Origin: Lautropia sp.
Lineage (GTDB): Bacteria > Pseudomonadota > Gammaproteobacteria > Burkholderiales > Burkholderiaceae_E
DNA: 64,000 bases
Assembly: GCA_030532895.1 (NCBI GenBank)
Contig: JAUNKF010000001.1
Location: forward strand, 1-64,000
Direction of reading: 5' to 3'
Within the stretch, counting starts at the first letter, position 1. Each line of letters opens with the position of its first letter. Positions 29,681 to 42,392 of this stretch are shown piece after piece. The notes under the pieces are model-generated. The model was not told the DNA's origin. It made no database searches and was given only the letters and a program-made list of their open reading frames with translations. The position numbers were made by a program, and so were the translations under genes.

Positions 29681-30456
29681 TCAGACGCGCGGCGGCACGT
29701 CAGGGGGTTGCGTGGCCCGCTCATCCAGACTCATGGCCCGGATCAGCACGGCCAGAAGCCGCTGCATCGACGCACCCACGGTCGTGACGATGTCCTCATG
29801 CGAGGCCGCCCCCCCTTCCGGACGCTTGCCGGCCGCCCGATTGACCACCAGCGCCAGGGTGGCATATGGCAGGCCCAACTCTCGGGCCAGCGCCGCCTCG
29901 GGCATGGCCGTCATGCCGAGCATGTCACAGCCGTCACGCTGATAGCGCCTTACCTCAGCCGCGCTCTCGAAACGCGGCCCTTGCGTGCAACCATAACAAC
30001 CATCGCCCACCACCTTCTCATCTTGCAAGATGGCTGCATCGATCAGCAACTGACGCAGCGAGGCATCGAATGGGTCGCTGAAATCCACATGCATGACGGG
30101 CTGGTCTTCACCGCTGTAATAGCTGGCAGCGCGCCCCCAGGTGTAATCGATGATCTGGTCAGGCACCACCAAGGTGCCAGGCAACAGGTCATCCCGCACC
30201 CCGCCTACCGCTGCGCAGGCGATGATCTTCGTCGCACCAGCCTCCTTCAACGCCCAGAGGTTGGCCCGGTAGTTGATGTTGTGCGGGGCGATCGTATGGC
30301 CATAGCCATGGCGGGCCAGAAAGACCACCCGATGTCCGCCCAGGCGGCCGAAAGACAACGCGCTGGAAGGCTGCCCCCACTTGGTGCGGGCCACCTTGCG
30401 GCTGCTGTCTTCCAGCCCGACCAGTTGCAGCAGGCCGCTGCCGCCGATGATGCCGA

Positions 30457-30460
<4 letters not shown>
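29681..30460 (-). CDS. S-methyl-5'-thioinosine/thioadenosine phosphorylase
   Basis: A 259-residue PNP/MTAP-type phosphorylase starting at GTG 30460 ([10 protein letters not shown]). Phosphate and substrate motifs seen are [51 protein letters not shown], and [13 protein letters not shown]. Its length and NRAAGK stretch resemble the methylthioinosine phosphorylases of Pseudomonas more than human MTAP, but adenosine versus inosine preference cannot be settled here. Its start codon overlaps the galU stop (GTGA), so it is translationally coupled to galU. Confidence 0.87.
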
Positions 30461-33781
<3,321 letters not shown>

Positions 33782-33835
33782 TCAATCCATGACGGGGCGA
33801 TTGCCAGCGAGATCGCCGCCCTGTGCGTGTGCCAC

Positions 33836-35662
33836 TCAGTGAAAGACCCTCAGGGTGGCCGGCTGACCAGCCGCCAGACCGGCCTGGGCCAACTCGACGT
33901 AGCGGCGGGCCAGCTGGCGTGCCACCGCCTCGATCATGCCAACCGACAGGCCACGGCCGGCGCTGTCGATCAGGCGACCGCCCAGCGCCTGGGCAAAGCT
34001 GCTGGCGCAGGCCACCATGCCCTGCCAGGCCTCATGGTGCTCGGCCGTGCGGGGCACATCGAGCACGAAAACGATTTGATCCCGCGTCTTGCTGAGTGCC
34101 AGCGTGAAGAGCGAATCGCCCGAATCGGCAAAGGCTTCATAGCGGCCATGACCACGGTCGGACAATCCCTGCTGACGCGCGATCGAAGCCATCCGGGCCG
34201 GATCGGGCGACTCGGACAACTCGACGATCACCTCGATCTGGGTATCGAGCCGTGCGGCGAGCGCATCCAGATCTCGTGCCACGCGAAGGATGGGGGCCAT
34301 GTCAGGAATGCTGACCGGTGCCTGCAACTGAGCGGCCAACGATTCGATGGCGGCGTTGAAGTCGGATAGCTCCACGGCATTCAACGGCCCCTGACGATTG
34401 GCCAGCAGCAAGCTGCAACGCATGCGCACGGCCTTGTCACCGGCAGCCAGTGCCGACCAATGCCCGCCCAGCCGTTCAACCTCGATACGAACGGGTTTGC
34501 TGCCCACGTGACGCAACGACGAAGTGAGCGCGATCAACCGATCCGTGTTGACCGGTGCCGGTGGCTCCAGGATGACTGCGTGCTCGACCTGAGCCGTGGG
34601 CCATTCCTCGAGCTCGACCTCTTCATGGATTGCAGCAGCCTGCTTGCCGGGCATATCGGACGTATCGGACGTATCGGCCGCGACGGGGGTTGCCGCCGTT
34701 TCGGCGATCTCATCCGAGGCGCCCAAGGCAGCTTCGGCAGGCTGCTCGGCGGCATGCCCGGACAGCGAGGCCGATCTCACGCCATAGGCGTGTTGATCGG
34801 CCGGCTGCGCGCCAGCCGCCCGCTCATGGCGGTAGCCCTCCGACGGCGCCTCAGCCCCCGTCTCATCCAGGGTGCGTGTCCAACGTGCGCCGGGTGCCTG
34901 AGGGGCTGCCTCGGCACCGTGGCCATGCCCGGTACGGGACATCGGAGGCGGCACCACACCCGCATCAGCCGAGGTACGCAGGGTCTGCATCGGCACCTCA
35001 TCCTGCCAATCATCCCGGCGCATGCCCTGAGACGAACCGACATGGCGCGACGTCTGGCCTTCAAGTGCGGTCTCTCGCCCGCCTGCCACCATCGGCTGAT
35101 GCGCCTCCGCCCGGTCACGCCACCCGCCCCGCTCATCCTGCCCCCGCTGGCCAGCCCGCTCATCGGCCAGGAAGGCAGGCACGGCGGTCGAAGCCGATGC
35201 AACCGTTCTGGCCGGACGGCTTGCCGGCTCTTCACGGCTCGACCACGGACGGACAGCAGCCGGGTTTTCAAAGGGCGTCTCGATGAAATCCTCATCCTCC
35301 AGCGCGAGCGACGGGTGCTGCCCTTCACCGCGGGCGGCACGCAGCGCATCGGCCCCCGGCTCATCGAATCCATCTGCCATGCCACGTGCCGGCGGCATCT
35401 CCGTCACCTGGGCTGGCCTTGCCGCCAGCGAAGGGGGCACCCGGCGTCCGGCATCCCCCAACACCGGTTCTCGACGATCCCGGCCATGCGCGATCGACTC
35501 GGCCCCGGTCAACGTGTCGGGATCGGCGTCGAGACGGCCCGCCCGGATGTCGGCGAGCGGATCTTCCTGACTGCGCCGATAGGCTTGCCACAGGTTGTGT
35601 GCGATGACGATGACCAGCACCACCACGATCAGCGCGATGATGCTCAAACTAAGCGTACTCAA
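33836..35662 (-). CDS. zipA: Cell division protein ZipA homologue with very long linker
   Basis: A 608-residue protein between smc and ligA, the place of zipA. The N-terminus is a single membrane anchor (MSTLSLSIIALIVVVLVIVI) followed by basic residues. The C-terminal 220 residues match the FtsZ-binding ZipA domain (for example GRYEAFADSGDSLFTLALS and VFVLDVPRTAEHHEAWQGM). Between them is a 330-residue Pro/Ala/Glu/Arg-rich linker; E. coli ZipA totals 328 residues. It would tether FtsZ polymers to the membrane at the division site. Confidence 0.88.
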   Translation of the reverse strand: MSTLSLSIIALIVVVLVIVIAHNLWQAYRRSQEDPLADIRAGRLDADPDTLTGAESIAHGRDRREPVLGDAGRRVPPSLAARPAQVTEMPPARGMADGFDEPGADALRAARGEGQHPSLALEDEDFIETPFENPAAVRPWSSREEPASRPARTVASASTAVPAFLADERAGQRGQDERGGWRDRAEAHQPMVAGGRETALEGQTSRHVGSSQGMRRDDWQDEVPMQTLRTSADAGVVPPPMSRTGHGHGAEAAPQAPGARWTRTLDETGAEAPSEGYRHERAAGAQPADQHAYGVRSASLSGHAAEQPAEAALGASDEIAETAATPVAADTSDTSDMPGKQAAAIHEEVELEEWPTAQVEHAVILEPPAPVNTDRLIALTSSLRHVGSKPVRIEVERLGGHWSALAAGDKAVRMRCSLLLANRQGPLNAVELSDFNAAIESLAAQLQAPVSIPDMAPILRVARDLDALAARLDTQIEVIVELSESPDPARMASIARQQGLSDRGHGRYEAFADSGDSLFTLALSKTRDQIVFVLDVPRTAEHHEAWQGMVACASSFAQALGGRLIDSAGRGLSVGMIEAVARQLARRYVELAQAGLAAGQPATLRVFH

Positions 35663-35723
35663 AAGACTTCCCCTGGCTGGTGTAAAGGGCTGCAGACCCC
35701 CGATGATGCCTGATCGGCCTGGG

Positions 35724-38700
35724 TCATGCAGCCTCGGCGAGTTCGACGGCAGAGGTCAAGTCTACCGCGACAAGGCGGGAGACGCCTTTTTCCTGCATCG
35801 TCACGCCGATCAACTGGTGGGCCATTTCCATCGCGATCTTGTTGTGCGAGATGAAAACGAACTGGGTTTCTTCGGACATGGCCGACACCATCTTCGCATA
35901 GCGCTCGGTGTTGGCATCGTCCAGCGGAGCATCGACCTCGTCGAGCAGACAGAAGGGTGCGGGGTTCAGCTTGAAGATGCCAAAGACGAGCGCGATGGCG
36001 GTCAGCGCCTTCTCGCCGCCCGACAACAAATGAATCGAGGCATTCTTCTTGCCCGGCGGCTGCGCGAACACCTGCACGCCCGCATCCAGAATCTCCCCGC
36101 CTGTCAGCACCAGCCGGGCCTCACCGCCCCCGAAGAGCATCGGGAACAAGCGGCCGAATTCGGCATTGACCGTGTCATAGGTCGATTGCAGCAGGGAGCG
36201 GGTCTCCTGATCGATCGTGCGGATCGCGTTCTCCAGCGTCGTCATGGCCTCCATCAGGTCGGCCGACTGCTTCGTCAGGTAGCCCTCACGCTCACGTGCG
36301 GCCGTCAGCTCGTCGAGTGCCGCCAGGTTCACCGGCCCCAGGCGCGCCACGGCCTGCGCCAGGCGGCCCACCTCGGATTGCAGCCACGAGGGCTTTGGCC
36401 GCTGCGGCAGCGCCTCCAGCGTGCTTGCCACCTCGGCCAGATCGGCGCTGGCCTCTTCGAGCGCGGCCGTCATCTGCTCGGCCGTCAGCCGAGCCGCCTG
36501 CTCCTTCAGCCGCAAATCGGTGAGCCGCTGACGCAGCGGCTCCTGCCCGCGCTCGGCCCGCAGCCGCTCCTCATCCAGATGGCGCAGCTCGCCATTGCGT
36601 TCTTCGGCCAGGTTACGGGCCTCCGCCAACGCCTCTTCGGCCTCGATCCGGCGGGCCAGCATGGTCTCCAGCTCTTCGCGCAGCGCCTCATCAGAGAAGC
36701 CCTCCAGATCGGCCAGCAGGCGCTCGCGGCTTTCACCCGCTTGCGCCAGCTGCTCGTCGGCGCGCGCGATCCGCTCCTTCAGGTTCTCGACTTCCTGCTC
36801 CAGCGAACGCACGGCATAGGCACGCTCTCTCACGGCCAGCTCGCTTTCTCGCGCCTCATCACGCTGGCTGGACAGCGACAGCGCCAGCGTTTCAGCCGCC
36901 TCGCGGGCCGAAGCCAGCAGCGACTGCGCCGACTCGGCCTTGATCTCGGCCTCTTCCAGCTGCTCGATCAGCGCAGCCAGACTCATTTCGCGCTCATCGA
37001 CCTTGGCTGCCAGCTCTTCCAGCTCATCGCTCAGGCGCTGACGGCTTTCTTCGCGCTGACGCATCGCCTGCGCGACCCGGTCGTGTTCGATCGTGGCGTT
37101 GGACACCCGCCGCACTGCCCTGGCACTGGCATCCCGCGCCTGCCTCACCTGCTCGGCGAGCGACACGGCCGTGGTCTCGACACGCTCGGCATGCTGGCGC
37201 GCCTCATCGGCCAGCAGCTGCTGCGCCTTCAGCTCACGTGCCAGATTCTGCAGCTCCTGCTGCCGGGCCAGCACGCCGTCATCATCCGAATCCAGCGCAT
37301 ACACGGCCACATCGTAGCGCCCGATGGCATGACCATCCTTCACCATGATGCGTGCGCCCACCGGCAACTGCTGACGGCTCGCAAACGCCTGCTCGGCCGA
37401 ATCGGCCGTGAAATAACCATCGAGCCACTCGGCCAGCACGGGCTTCAGGCGCACATCCAGGCAACGCACCATCGACACGAGCGGGGTCAGGCGGATACTC
37501 GTGCCCGATGCCCCTGCGCCGGTGGCGGCCGGCACATCAGCCATGAACAAGCCCAGCTTGGCGGGCGGCTCGTCTTCCAGCATCGCGTGCAGCTGGGCCT
37601 GACTGCCCACTTCCAAGCTGTGCACCCGTTCACGCAAGGCCGCTTCGACCGCCGTCTCCCAGCCCGGCTCGATGCTGATTTGCTGCCACACCCGCTCGAC
37701 GCTGTCGGGAATGCCGTGCTTCTTCAACCAGGGCTGGATCTTGTCAGCGCCTTGCATCCGGGCCTGTAACTGCTCCAGCACCGCGATCCTCGCCTCGATG
37801 GTGGAGGTCTTCGACAGGCTGGCCCGCAGCGCCTGCTGCGCCGGCTCACGCTCGGCCTGATTGGCCGCGGCCCGCTGCTCCAGTCCCTGAAGCTGCTCGG
37901 CATAGCGTGCTTCTTCCTCCTGGGCCGCCGCCAGCTCCAGCGCGAGGCGCTCCAGCTGCTCGGCGGTGTCGTCGGTCAACTGCGCGAGCGAATCCTTCAG
38001 CCGCTGCTGCCGTTCGTGCATCGAGGCAAGCGCTTCTTCGTGCGAGCGACGCTGCACCTGACCGACCTGCAAAGCCTGCGTAGCCGCCGATGCTTCATGG
38101 CGGGCGACATCCAGCGCCTCGCGTTTGTCTCGCTCTTCGTCCGAACAGGCTTCCAGCCGCTCTTCGGCCTCGGCCAGCCGCATCTCGGCCGACGCCTGCT
38201 GCTCGCGCGCCTCAACGAGTTGGGCCTCCACGTCTTCGCGCCGCTGCACCCCCCCTTCGGAAAGTGCACGCGCCGACTGGATCTGCTCCTCCAGCGAACG
38301 CAAGCGCCCTTCGGCCTGTTGCCGGTTCTGCCCGATCATCCGGATCTGGGATTCCAGCGTGGCGATGCCGCTGTTGACTTCGTAATAGCTTGCCTGACGA
38401 CGACTGACCTCATCATTGGCCTCGTGCACGGCATCGCGCAAGGACTCCATCCGCGACTCGGCCGAACGCAGATTCGTCTGCATGCCCTCGATTTCCAGAT
38501 CGAGGCTGGCGGCGGTCTTTTCGATCAGCGTCTGCTCGGTGAGCGCATCGTCACGCTTGATCATCCAAAGCCACTGCTGCTTGCGCACGCGCTCCTCTTC
38601 CATCGCACGATATCGGCTGGCCACTTCTGCCTGCGCATCGAGCTTGGTGATCTGTGTGTTCAACTCGCGCAGGATATCCTCGACACGCGTCAGGTTTTCA

Positions 38701-39263
38701 CGGGTGTCGGCCAGCCGGTTTTCCGTCTCGCGCCGACGCTCCTTGTATTTGGAGACACCGGCAGCCTCCTCGAAGAAGACACGCAACTCGTCGGGCTTGG
38801 CCTCGATGATCCGCGAGATCGTCCCCTGCCCGATGATGGCATAGGCGCGAGGCCCCAGACCGGTGCCGAGAAAGATGTCATGCACGTCCTTGCGACGCAC
38901 CGCCTGCTGGTTGATGTAGTAGGTCGACTGGCCTTCCCGCGTCAGCACCCGCTTGACCGAGATCTCGGCAAAGCCGCCCCAGGCCCCCCCGATGCGGCCC
39001 AGACTGTTGTCGAACACCAGCTCGACACTGGCCCGGGAGGAAGGCTTTCGCTCCAGCGAACCGTTGAAGATCACGTCCTGCATCGATTCGCCGCGCAGCT
39101 CGGCCGCACGCGATTCACCCAGCACCCAGCGGGTGGCATCGATGATGTTCGACTTGCCGCAACCGTTGGGGCCGACGATGCCCACCAGCTGGCTGGGTAA
39201 TTCAAAAGTCGTCGGATCACAGAAAGACTTGAATCCGGCGAGCTTGACTTGCTTCAGACGCAC
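35724..39263 (-). CDS. smc: Chromosome segregation protein SMC
   Basis: An 1179-residue SMC ATPase. The N-terminal Walker A is in LVGIVGPNGCGKSNIIDATRWVLGE, two long coiled-coil arms surround a central hinge (about residues 500-660), and the C-terminus carries the ABC signature LLSGGEKALTAIALVFGIF and Walker B PFCLLDEVDAPLDDANTER. The start is GTG 39263, with AAGAGGG five bases upstream and homology beginning at once (RLKQVKLAGFKSF). Three-gene run smc-zipA-ligA is typical of this class. Confidence 0.97.
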   Translation of the reverse strand: MRLKQVKLAGFKSFCDPTTFELPSQLVGIVGPNGCGKSNIIDATRWVLGESRAAELRGESMQDVIFNGSLERKPSSRASVELVFDNSLGRIGGAWGGFAEISVKRVLTREGQSTYYINQQAVRRKDVHDIFLGTGLGPRAYAIIGQGTISRIIEAKPDELRVFFEEAAGVSKYKERRRETENRLADTRENLTRVEDILRELNTQITKLDAQAEVASRYRAMEEERVRKQQWLWMIKRDDALTEQTLIEKTAASLDLEIEGMQTNLRSAESRMESLRDAVHEANDEVSRRQASYYEVNSGIATLESQIRMIGQNRQQAEGRLRSLEEQIQSARALSEGGVQRREDVEAQLVEAREQQASAEMRLAEAEERLEACSDEERDKREALDVARHEASAATQALQVGQVQRRSHEEALASMHERQQRLKDSLAQLTDDTAEQLERLALELAAAQEEEARYAEQLQGLEQRAAANQAEREPAQQALRASLSKTSTIEARIAVLEQLQARMQGADKIQPWLKKHGIPDSVERVWQQISIEPGWETAVEAALRERVHSLEVGSQAQLHAMLEDEPPAKLGLFMADVPAATGAGASGTSIRLTPLVSMVRCLDVRLKPVLAEWLDGYFTADSAEQAFASRQQLPVGARIMVKDGHAIGRYDVAVYALDSDDDGVLARQQELQNLARELKAQQLLADEARQHAERVETTAVSLAEQVRQARDASARAVRRVSNATIEHDRVAQAMRQREESRQRLSDELEELAAKVDEREMSLAALIEQLEEAEIKAESAQSLLASAREAAETLALSLSSQRDEARESELAVRERAYAVRSLEQEVENLKERIARADEQLAQAGESRERLLADLEGFSDEALREELETMLARRIEAEEALAEARNLAEERNGELRHLDEERLRAERGQEPLRQRLTDLRLKEQAARLTAEQMTAALEEASADLAEVASTLEALPQRPKPSWLQSEVGRLAQAVARLGPVNLAALDELTAAREREGYLTKQSADLMEAMTTLENAIRTIDQETRSLLQSTYDTVNAEFGRLFPMLFGGGEARLVLTGGEILDAGVQVFAQPPGKKNASIHLLSGGEKALTAIALVFGIFKLNPAPFCLLDEVDAPLDDANTERYAKMVSAMSEETQFVFISHNKIAMEMAHQLIGVTMQEKGVSRLVAVDLTSAVELAEAA

Positions 39264-39291
39264 AACAGCCCTCTTAGGCCAGAAAGGAATG

Positions 39292-39380
39292 CATGACAGG
39301 CAAACGCTCTGGGCGCACATGACGCCTGGGCGCATGTCATGCCATCGTGCCCGGAAACGGATCGACGCATGACGCATGAC
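39292..39380. repeat. Cluster of GCATGAC-like repeats between smc and dapC
   Basis: The 255-base divergent gap holds five copies of CATGAC within about 90 bases: 39292, 39318, 39335 (inverted), 39368 and 39375, the last two in tandem as CATGACGCATGACG. Flanking bases are also similar. They lie between the two start codons, so a shared operator is possible. Confidence 0.5.
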
Positions 39381-39484
39381 GCGCCCAAAAAGGAGCAGCC
39401 GACATCGAATGACTTGGCGCGCCGGGCGAAGCCGATCGAATTGCTCCGATCCGGCCCCATCCGGCGCGCCAAAAAACCCGTCCG

Positions 39485-39490
39485 TATAAT
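39485..39490 (+). promoter_or_regulatory. Candidate -10 box for dapC
   Basis: A perfect TATAAT lies 28 bases before the dapC GTG, in a GC-rich setting where this is unlikely by chance. The -35 region at the right distance is poor, so an activator or weak promoter is implied. Confidence 0.35.
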
Positions 39491-39518
39491 AGCAAGCCCC
39501 TGCCGACGGATCGCCATC

Positions 39519-40766
39519 GTGAGTGCTGCTTTGACCCACAACCCACGCCTGGACACGCTTCAGCCCTACCCCTTCGAGCGCCTGCGTGGGCTGCTTGCCA
39601 CACACCCGGCGCTACAGGGCCGCCCCCAGCACCCGCCAGCCATCGACCTGTCGATTGGTGAGCCCCGGCATGCCACCCCGCCCGTGGTGCTGGACGCCCT
39701 CGCCCAGCCATCCGCCTTGCAGGGATTGGCAAGCTACCCGGCCACCACCGGCCTGCCCGCGCTGCGCCAGGCCATAGCCCGGTGGATCGAACGGCGCCAC
39801 GGGGTGAGCCTCGACCCCGCCACCCAGGTGCTACCCGTCAATGGCTCGCGCGAGGCCCTCTTTGCCTTTGCCCAGGCCGTGATCGACCCCGACGACCGGC
39901 AGGCCATCGTCATCTCGCCCAACCCCTTCTACCAGATCTACGAGGGCGCGGCGCTGCTCGCCGGCGCCCGACTTCATCTCGTCGACCAGCGCCCCGAGAA
40001 CCGGTATCGCGTGGACTGGCAGGCCGTACCGACAGCCATCTGGCAGCAGACGCGCCTCATCTACGTCTGCTCGCCCGGCAACCCGACCGGCAGCGTGATG
40101 GATCTGGACGAGTGGCGCCTGCTCTTCAGCCTGGCCGACCGGTACGGTTTCGTCATCGCCTCGGACGAGTGCTACTCCGAAATCTATCGGGATGAAGCCA
40201 ACCCGCCCCTGGGCGCGCTTGCCGCCTGCCGGCAGCTGGGCCGGGATGACTACCGACAGCTCGTCGTCTTCTCCAGCCTGTCCAAGCGCTCGAACGTGCC
40301 GGGCATGCGCAGTGGCTTCGTGGCGGGCGATGCCGGCCTGCTCGCACGCTTCCTGCGCTATCGCACCTACCACGGCTCGGCGATGAGTCCACTGTTTCAG
40401 CACGCCTCGATCGCAGCTTGGGACGATGAAACCCACGTTGAGGAAAACCGCCGACTCTACCGGCAGAAGTTCGATGAGGTGCTGCCGATCCTCAACGCCG
40501 TGCAGCCCGTGGAAGCCGCACCGGCCGGCTTCTACATCTGGCTGGCGGTGCCCGGCAGTGACACGGATTTCTGCGCGCGGCTCTTGGCCGAGCACGACGT
40601 GCTCGTGCTGCCCGGCAGCTACCTGGGCCGCCCGAATAGCGCTCGCCCCGACGATCCCGGCAGCAATCCCGGCGCCGGCTTCGTGCGCGTGGCGCTCGTG
40701 GCACCGCCAGAGGCGTGTGTGGAAGGGGCGAGAAGGATCGCCCGGTTGTTGGACGCGATGGGCTGA
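39519..40766 (+). CDS. dapC: Succinyldiaminopimelate aminotransferase
   Basis: A 415-residue class I/II PLP aminotransferase that makes N-succinyl-L,L-diaminopimelate for lysine and peptidoglycan. Substrate/PLP motifs include IDLSIGEPRHATPP, SPGNPTGSVMDL, the ASDECYSEIYRD Asp/Tyr pair, and the PLP lysine in SSLSKRSNVPGMRSGFVAGD. Start is GTG 39519, since homology begins with NPRLDTLQPYPFERL. dapD lies 1.6 kb downstream, separated by two unrelated genes. Confidence 0.93.
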   Translation: MSAALTHNPRLDTLQPYPFERLRGLLATHPALQGRPQHPPAIDLSIGEPRHATPPVVLDALAQPSALQGLASYPATTGLPALRQAIARWIERRHGVSLDPATQVLPVNGSREALFAFAQAVIDPDDRQAIVISPNPFYQIYEGAALLAGARLHLVDQRPENRYRVDWQAVPTAIWQQTRLIYVCSPGNPTGSVMDLDEWRLLFSLADRYGFVIASDECYSEIYRDEANPPLGALAACRQLGRDDYRQLVVFSSLSKRSNVPGMRSGFVAGDAGLLARFLRYRTYHGSAMSPLFQHASIAAWDDETHVEENRRLYRQKFDEVLPILNAVQPVEAAPAGFYIWLAVPGSDTDFCARLLAEHDVLVLPGSYLGRPNSARPDDPGSNPGAGFVRVALVAPPEACVEGARRIARLLDAMG

Positions 40767-40880
40767 GGCGTTCATTGATCATCGCAAATCATCAGCGGAT
40801 TCTTGCGCTCTCGCCTCGTTCCAAGAGAATTCAAGAAGCTGTTTGCTGGTTGATCAATTGTTAGCGCCACGATCACCAGT

Positions 40881-41129
40881 TCAAGAGCCATTCTGCAAAT
40901 CAGCCTCCAGAACCATACGCACATATCGCGCATATGGAATACCTTTCGCCTTGGCCTTGGCACGAATGGCGTCCATCAGCGCAACAGGCAACCTCATGTT
41001 CAGGGCAGCCTCCTTTTTGGCCACCTCAAATCGCATGGGCTTGAACTGAGAAAAATCAAGATCTGACAGATCCTGCTCCAGAAATGCCTCGGCCTCTGCA
41101 TCAGTCTTCAATTCAGGTACTCGCTTCAT
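40881..41129 (-). CDS. CopG-family (ribbon-helix-helix) antitoxin, no toxin partner
   Basis: An 82-residue protein whose sequence (LKTDAEAEAFLEQDLSDLDF, then NMRLPVALMDAIRAKAKAKG and PYARYVRMVLE) fits the CopG-type antitoxins of type II systems, with the RHH DNA-binding domain at the C-terminus. ATG 41129 has AAGGAGG eight bases upstream, a strong site. Partners of this family are normally an adjacent small toxin gene such as BrnT; none is visible on either side. The surrounding 40770-41200 is clearly richer in A+T than its neighbours, suggesting transfer. Confidence 0.82.
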   Translation of the reverse strand: MKRVPELKTDAEAEAFLEQDLSDLDFSQFKPMRFEVAKKEAALNMRLPVALMDAIRAKAKAKGIPYARYVRMVLEADLQNGS

Positions 41130-41152
41130 AACGACTGGCCTCCTTCTGGTGC

Positions 41153-41181
41153 ATGTAATAGTTAACATAATGTCTACACAA
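41153..41181 (-). promoter_or_regulatory. Candidate autoregulated promoter of the antitoxin
   Basis: On the minus strand TTGTGT (41176-41181) and TTACAT (41153-41158) are 17 bases apart. The spacer carries an AT-rich, nearly palindromic core around GTTAAC, a plausible ribbon-helix-helix operator. It lies 24 bases before the antitoxin start. Confidence 0.35.
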
Positions 41182-41212
41182 AACAAACGCTAGCCATCGT
41201 CTGCGCCTCTTC

Positions 41213-42325
41213 ATGAAGATCGTCTCCTCCGCCTTGGCCTCTGCCCTGCTGTGTGCGCTTGCGCTGCCTGCCGGCGCCGCCACCCCTCCCAAGCCGGCCA
41301 ACACCTGCCGCAACCCCGATCTGAACATCGTCATCCTCGGCTCGGGCGGCCCCGAGCTGAACGACCAGCGGGCCTCGATCAGCTACCTGCTGCGTGAAGG
41401 CGAGCAGGCGCGCTTCCTGATCGACTTCGGCACCGGGGCATCGGCCAACTTCGAGAAGGCAAAAGCGCAGATCGCAGACCTGCACGCCATCCTCTTCAGT
41501 CATTTCCATGTGGATCACACCAACGACCTGCCAGGGCTGATCAAGGCATCGTTTTTCTCGAACCGCACGCGGGACCTGCCCATCTACGGCCCCACGGGCA
41601 ACCACACGGTGCCCGACACGAACTCCTTCATTCATCGGCTCTTTGGCCCCGAAGGCGCCTACAGTTATTTGTCGGATTTTCTCGACGGCGAGGCGCGTTA
41701 CCGGATCGTGCCGCATTCGGTGCAGGCTTCGCTGCCAGATGCCTCCTCCAGAACATCAAGCTCAACAAGACAAGGGCAAAGTCAGGATCCGGCAGACAAA
41801 GCGACTCAAACGCAACAACGGGCAACCAGCCCCTCCAGCACACCATCAACAAAGACGCTTGAAAGCCCCCTTGAAAACAGCCCACTGATTTTCAGCCAAC
41901 AAATCAATGGCTACACGATTCGTGCTGTCGGGGTCTCGCACGGTTTGCTGCCTTCGCTCGCCTGGCGGATCGAGAAGGACGGCTGCTCGGTGGTGTTTTC
42001 GGGCGACACGAGCAACCGGGGGCGCACGCTCGATCCGCTCGTGAAGGATGCCAACCTCTTCATCGCCCACAACGCCGTGCCAGAGAGCAGCACCGACCGG
42101 ATAGCGCTGCGGCTCCACATGCCGCCCTCGGAAATCGGGCGCATTGCGGCAGACAATGGCGCAGGCGCCCTGCTGCTGTCGCATTTCATGCAGCGCACCC
42201 GGCTCGTTCAGAAGCAGTCGGGGCAAGCCATCCAGCCACATTTTTCCGGCCCCCTCCAGTTTGCCCGTGACGGGGATATCTATCGCTTGCAGGACGCCCG
42301 CCTGACTGGCCATCTTTCAAGGTGA
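41213..42325 (+). CDS. Exported metallo-beta-lactamase-fold hydrolase
   Basis: A 370-residue protein with a signal peptide (hydrophobic core [18 protein letters not shown], cleavage near residue 23). The metal motif HxHxDH is in [13 protein letters not shown] (about residue 95-102), followed by a distal [11 protein letters not shown] and a last His in [10 protein letters not shown], all as in the RNase Z/arylsulfatase-like MBL group. Residues about 175-225 are a Ser/Thr/Gln-rich insert that splits the fold. Substrate unknown; a periplasmic location argues against RNA. It stands between dapC and dapD, not a usual place. Confidence 0.85.
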   Translation: MKIVSSALASALLCALALPAGAATPPKPANTCRNPDLNIVILGSGGPELNDQRASISYLLREGEQARFLIDFGTGASANFEKAKAQIADLHAILFSHFHVDHTNDLPGLIKASFFSNRTRDLPIYGPTGNHTVPDTNSFIHRLFGPEGAYSYLSDFLDGEARYRIVPHSVQASLPDASSRTSSSTRQGQSQDPADKATQTQQRATSPSSTPSTKTLESPLENSPLIFSQQINGYTIRAVGVSHGLLPSLAWRIEKDGCSVVFSGDTSNRGRTLDPLVKDANLFIAHNAVPESSTDRIALRLHMPPSEIGRIAADNGAGALLLSHFMQRTRLVQKQSGQAIQPHFSGPLQFARDGDIYRLQDARLTGHLSR

Positions 42326-42392
42326 TGGCAACCCCAAGCACCACACGCTCTACAATAGCGGGCTTTGTCCAGCCCTCATCAGGAACCGACCC

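Noticed and set aside
35595-37769. A 724-codon frame opposite smc, with Leu/Gln/Arg-rich composition
   Set aside because: The composition is the complement of SMC's coiled-coil codons.
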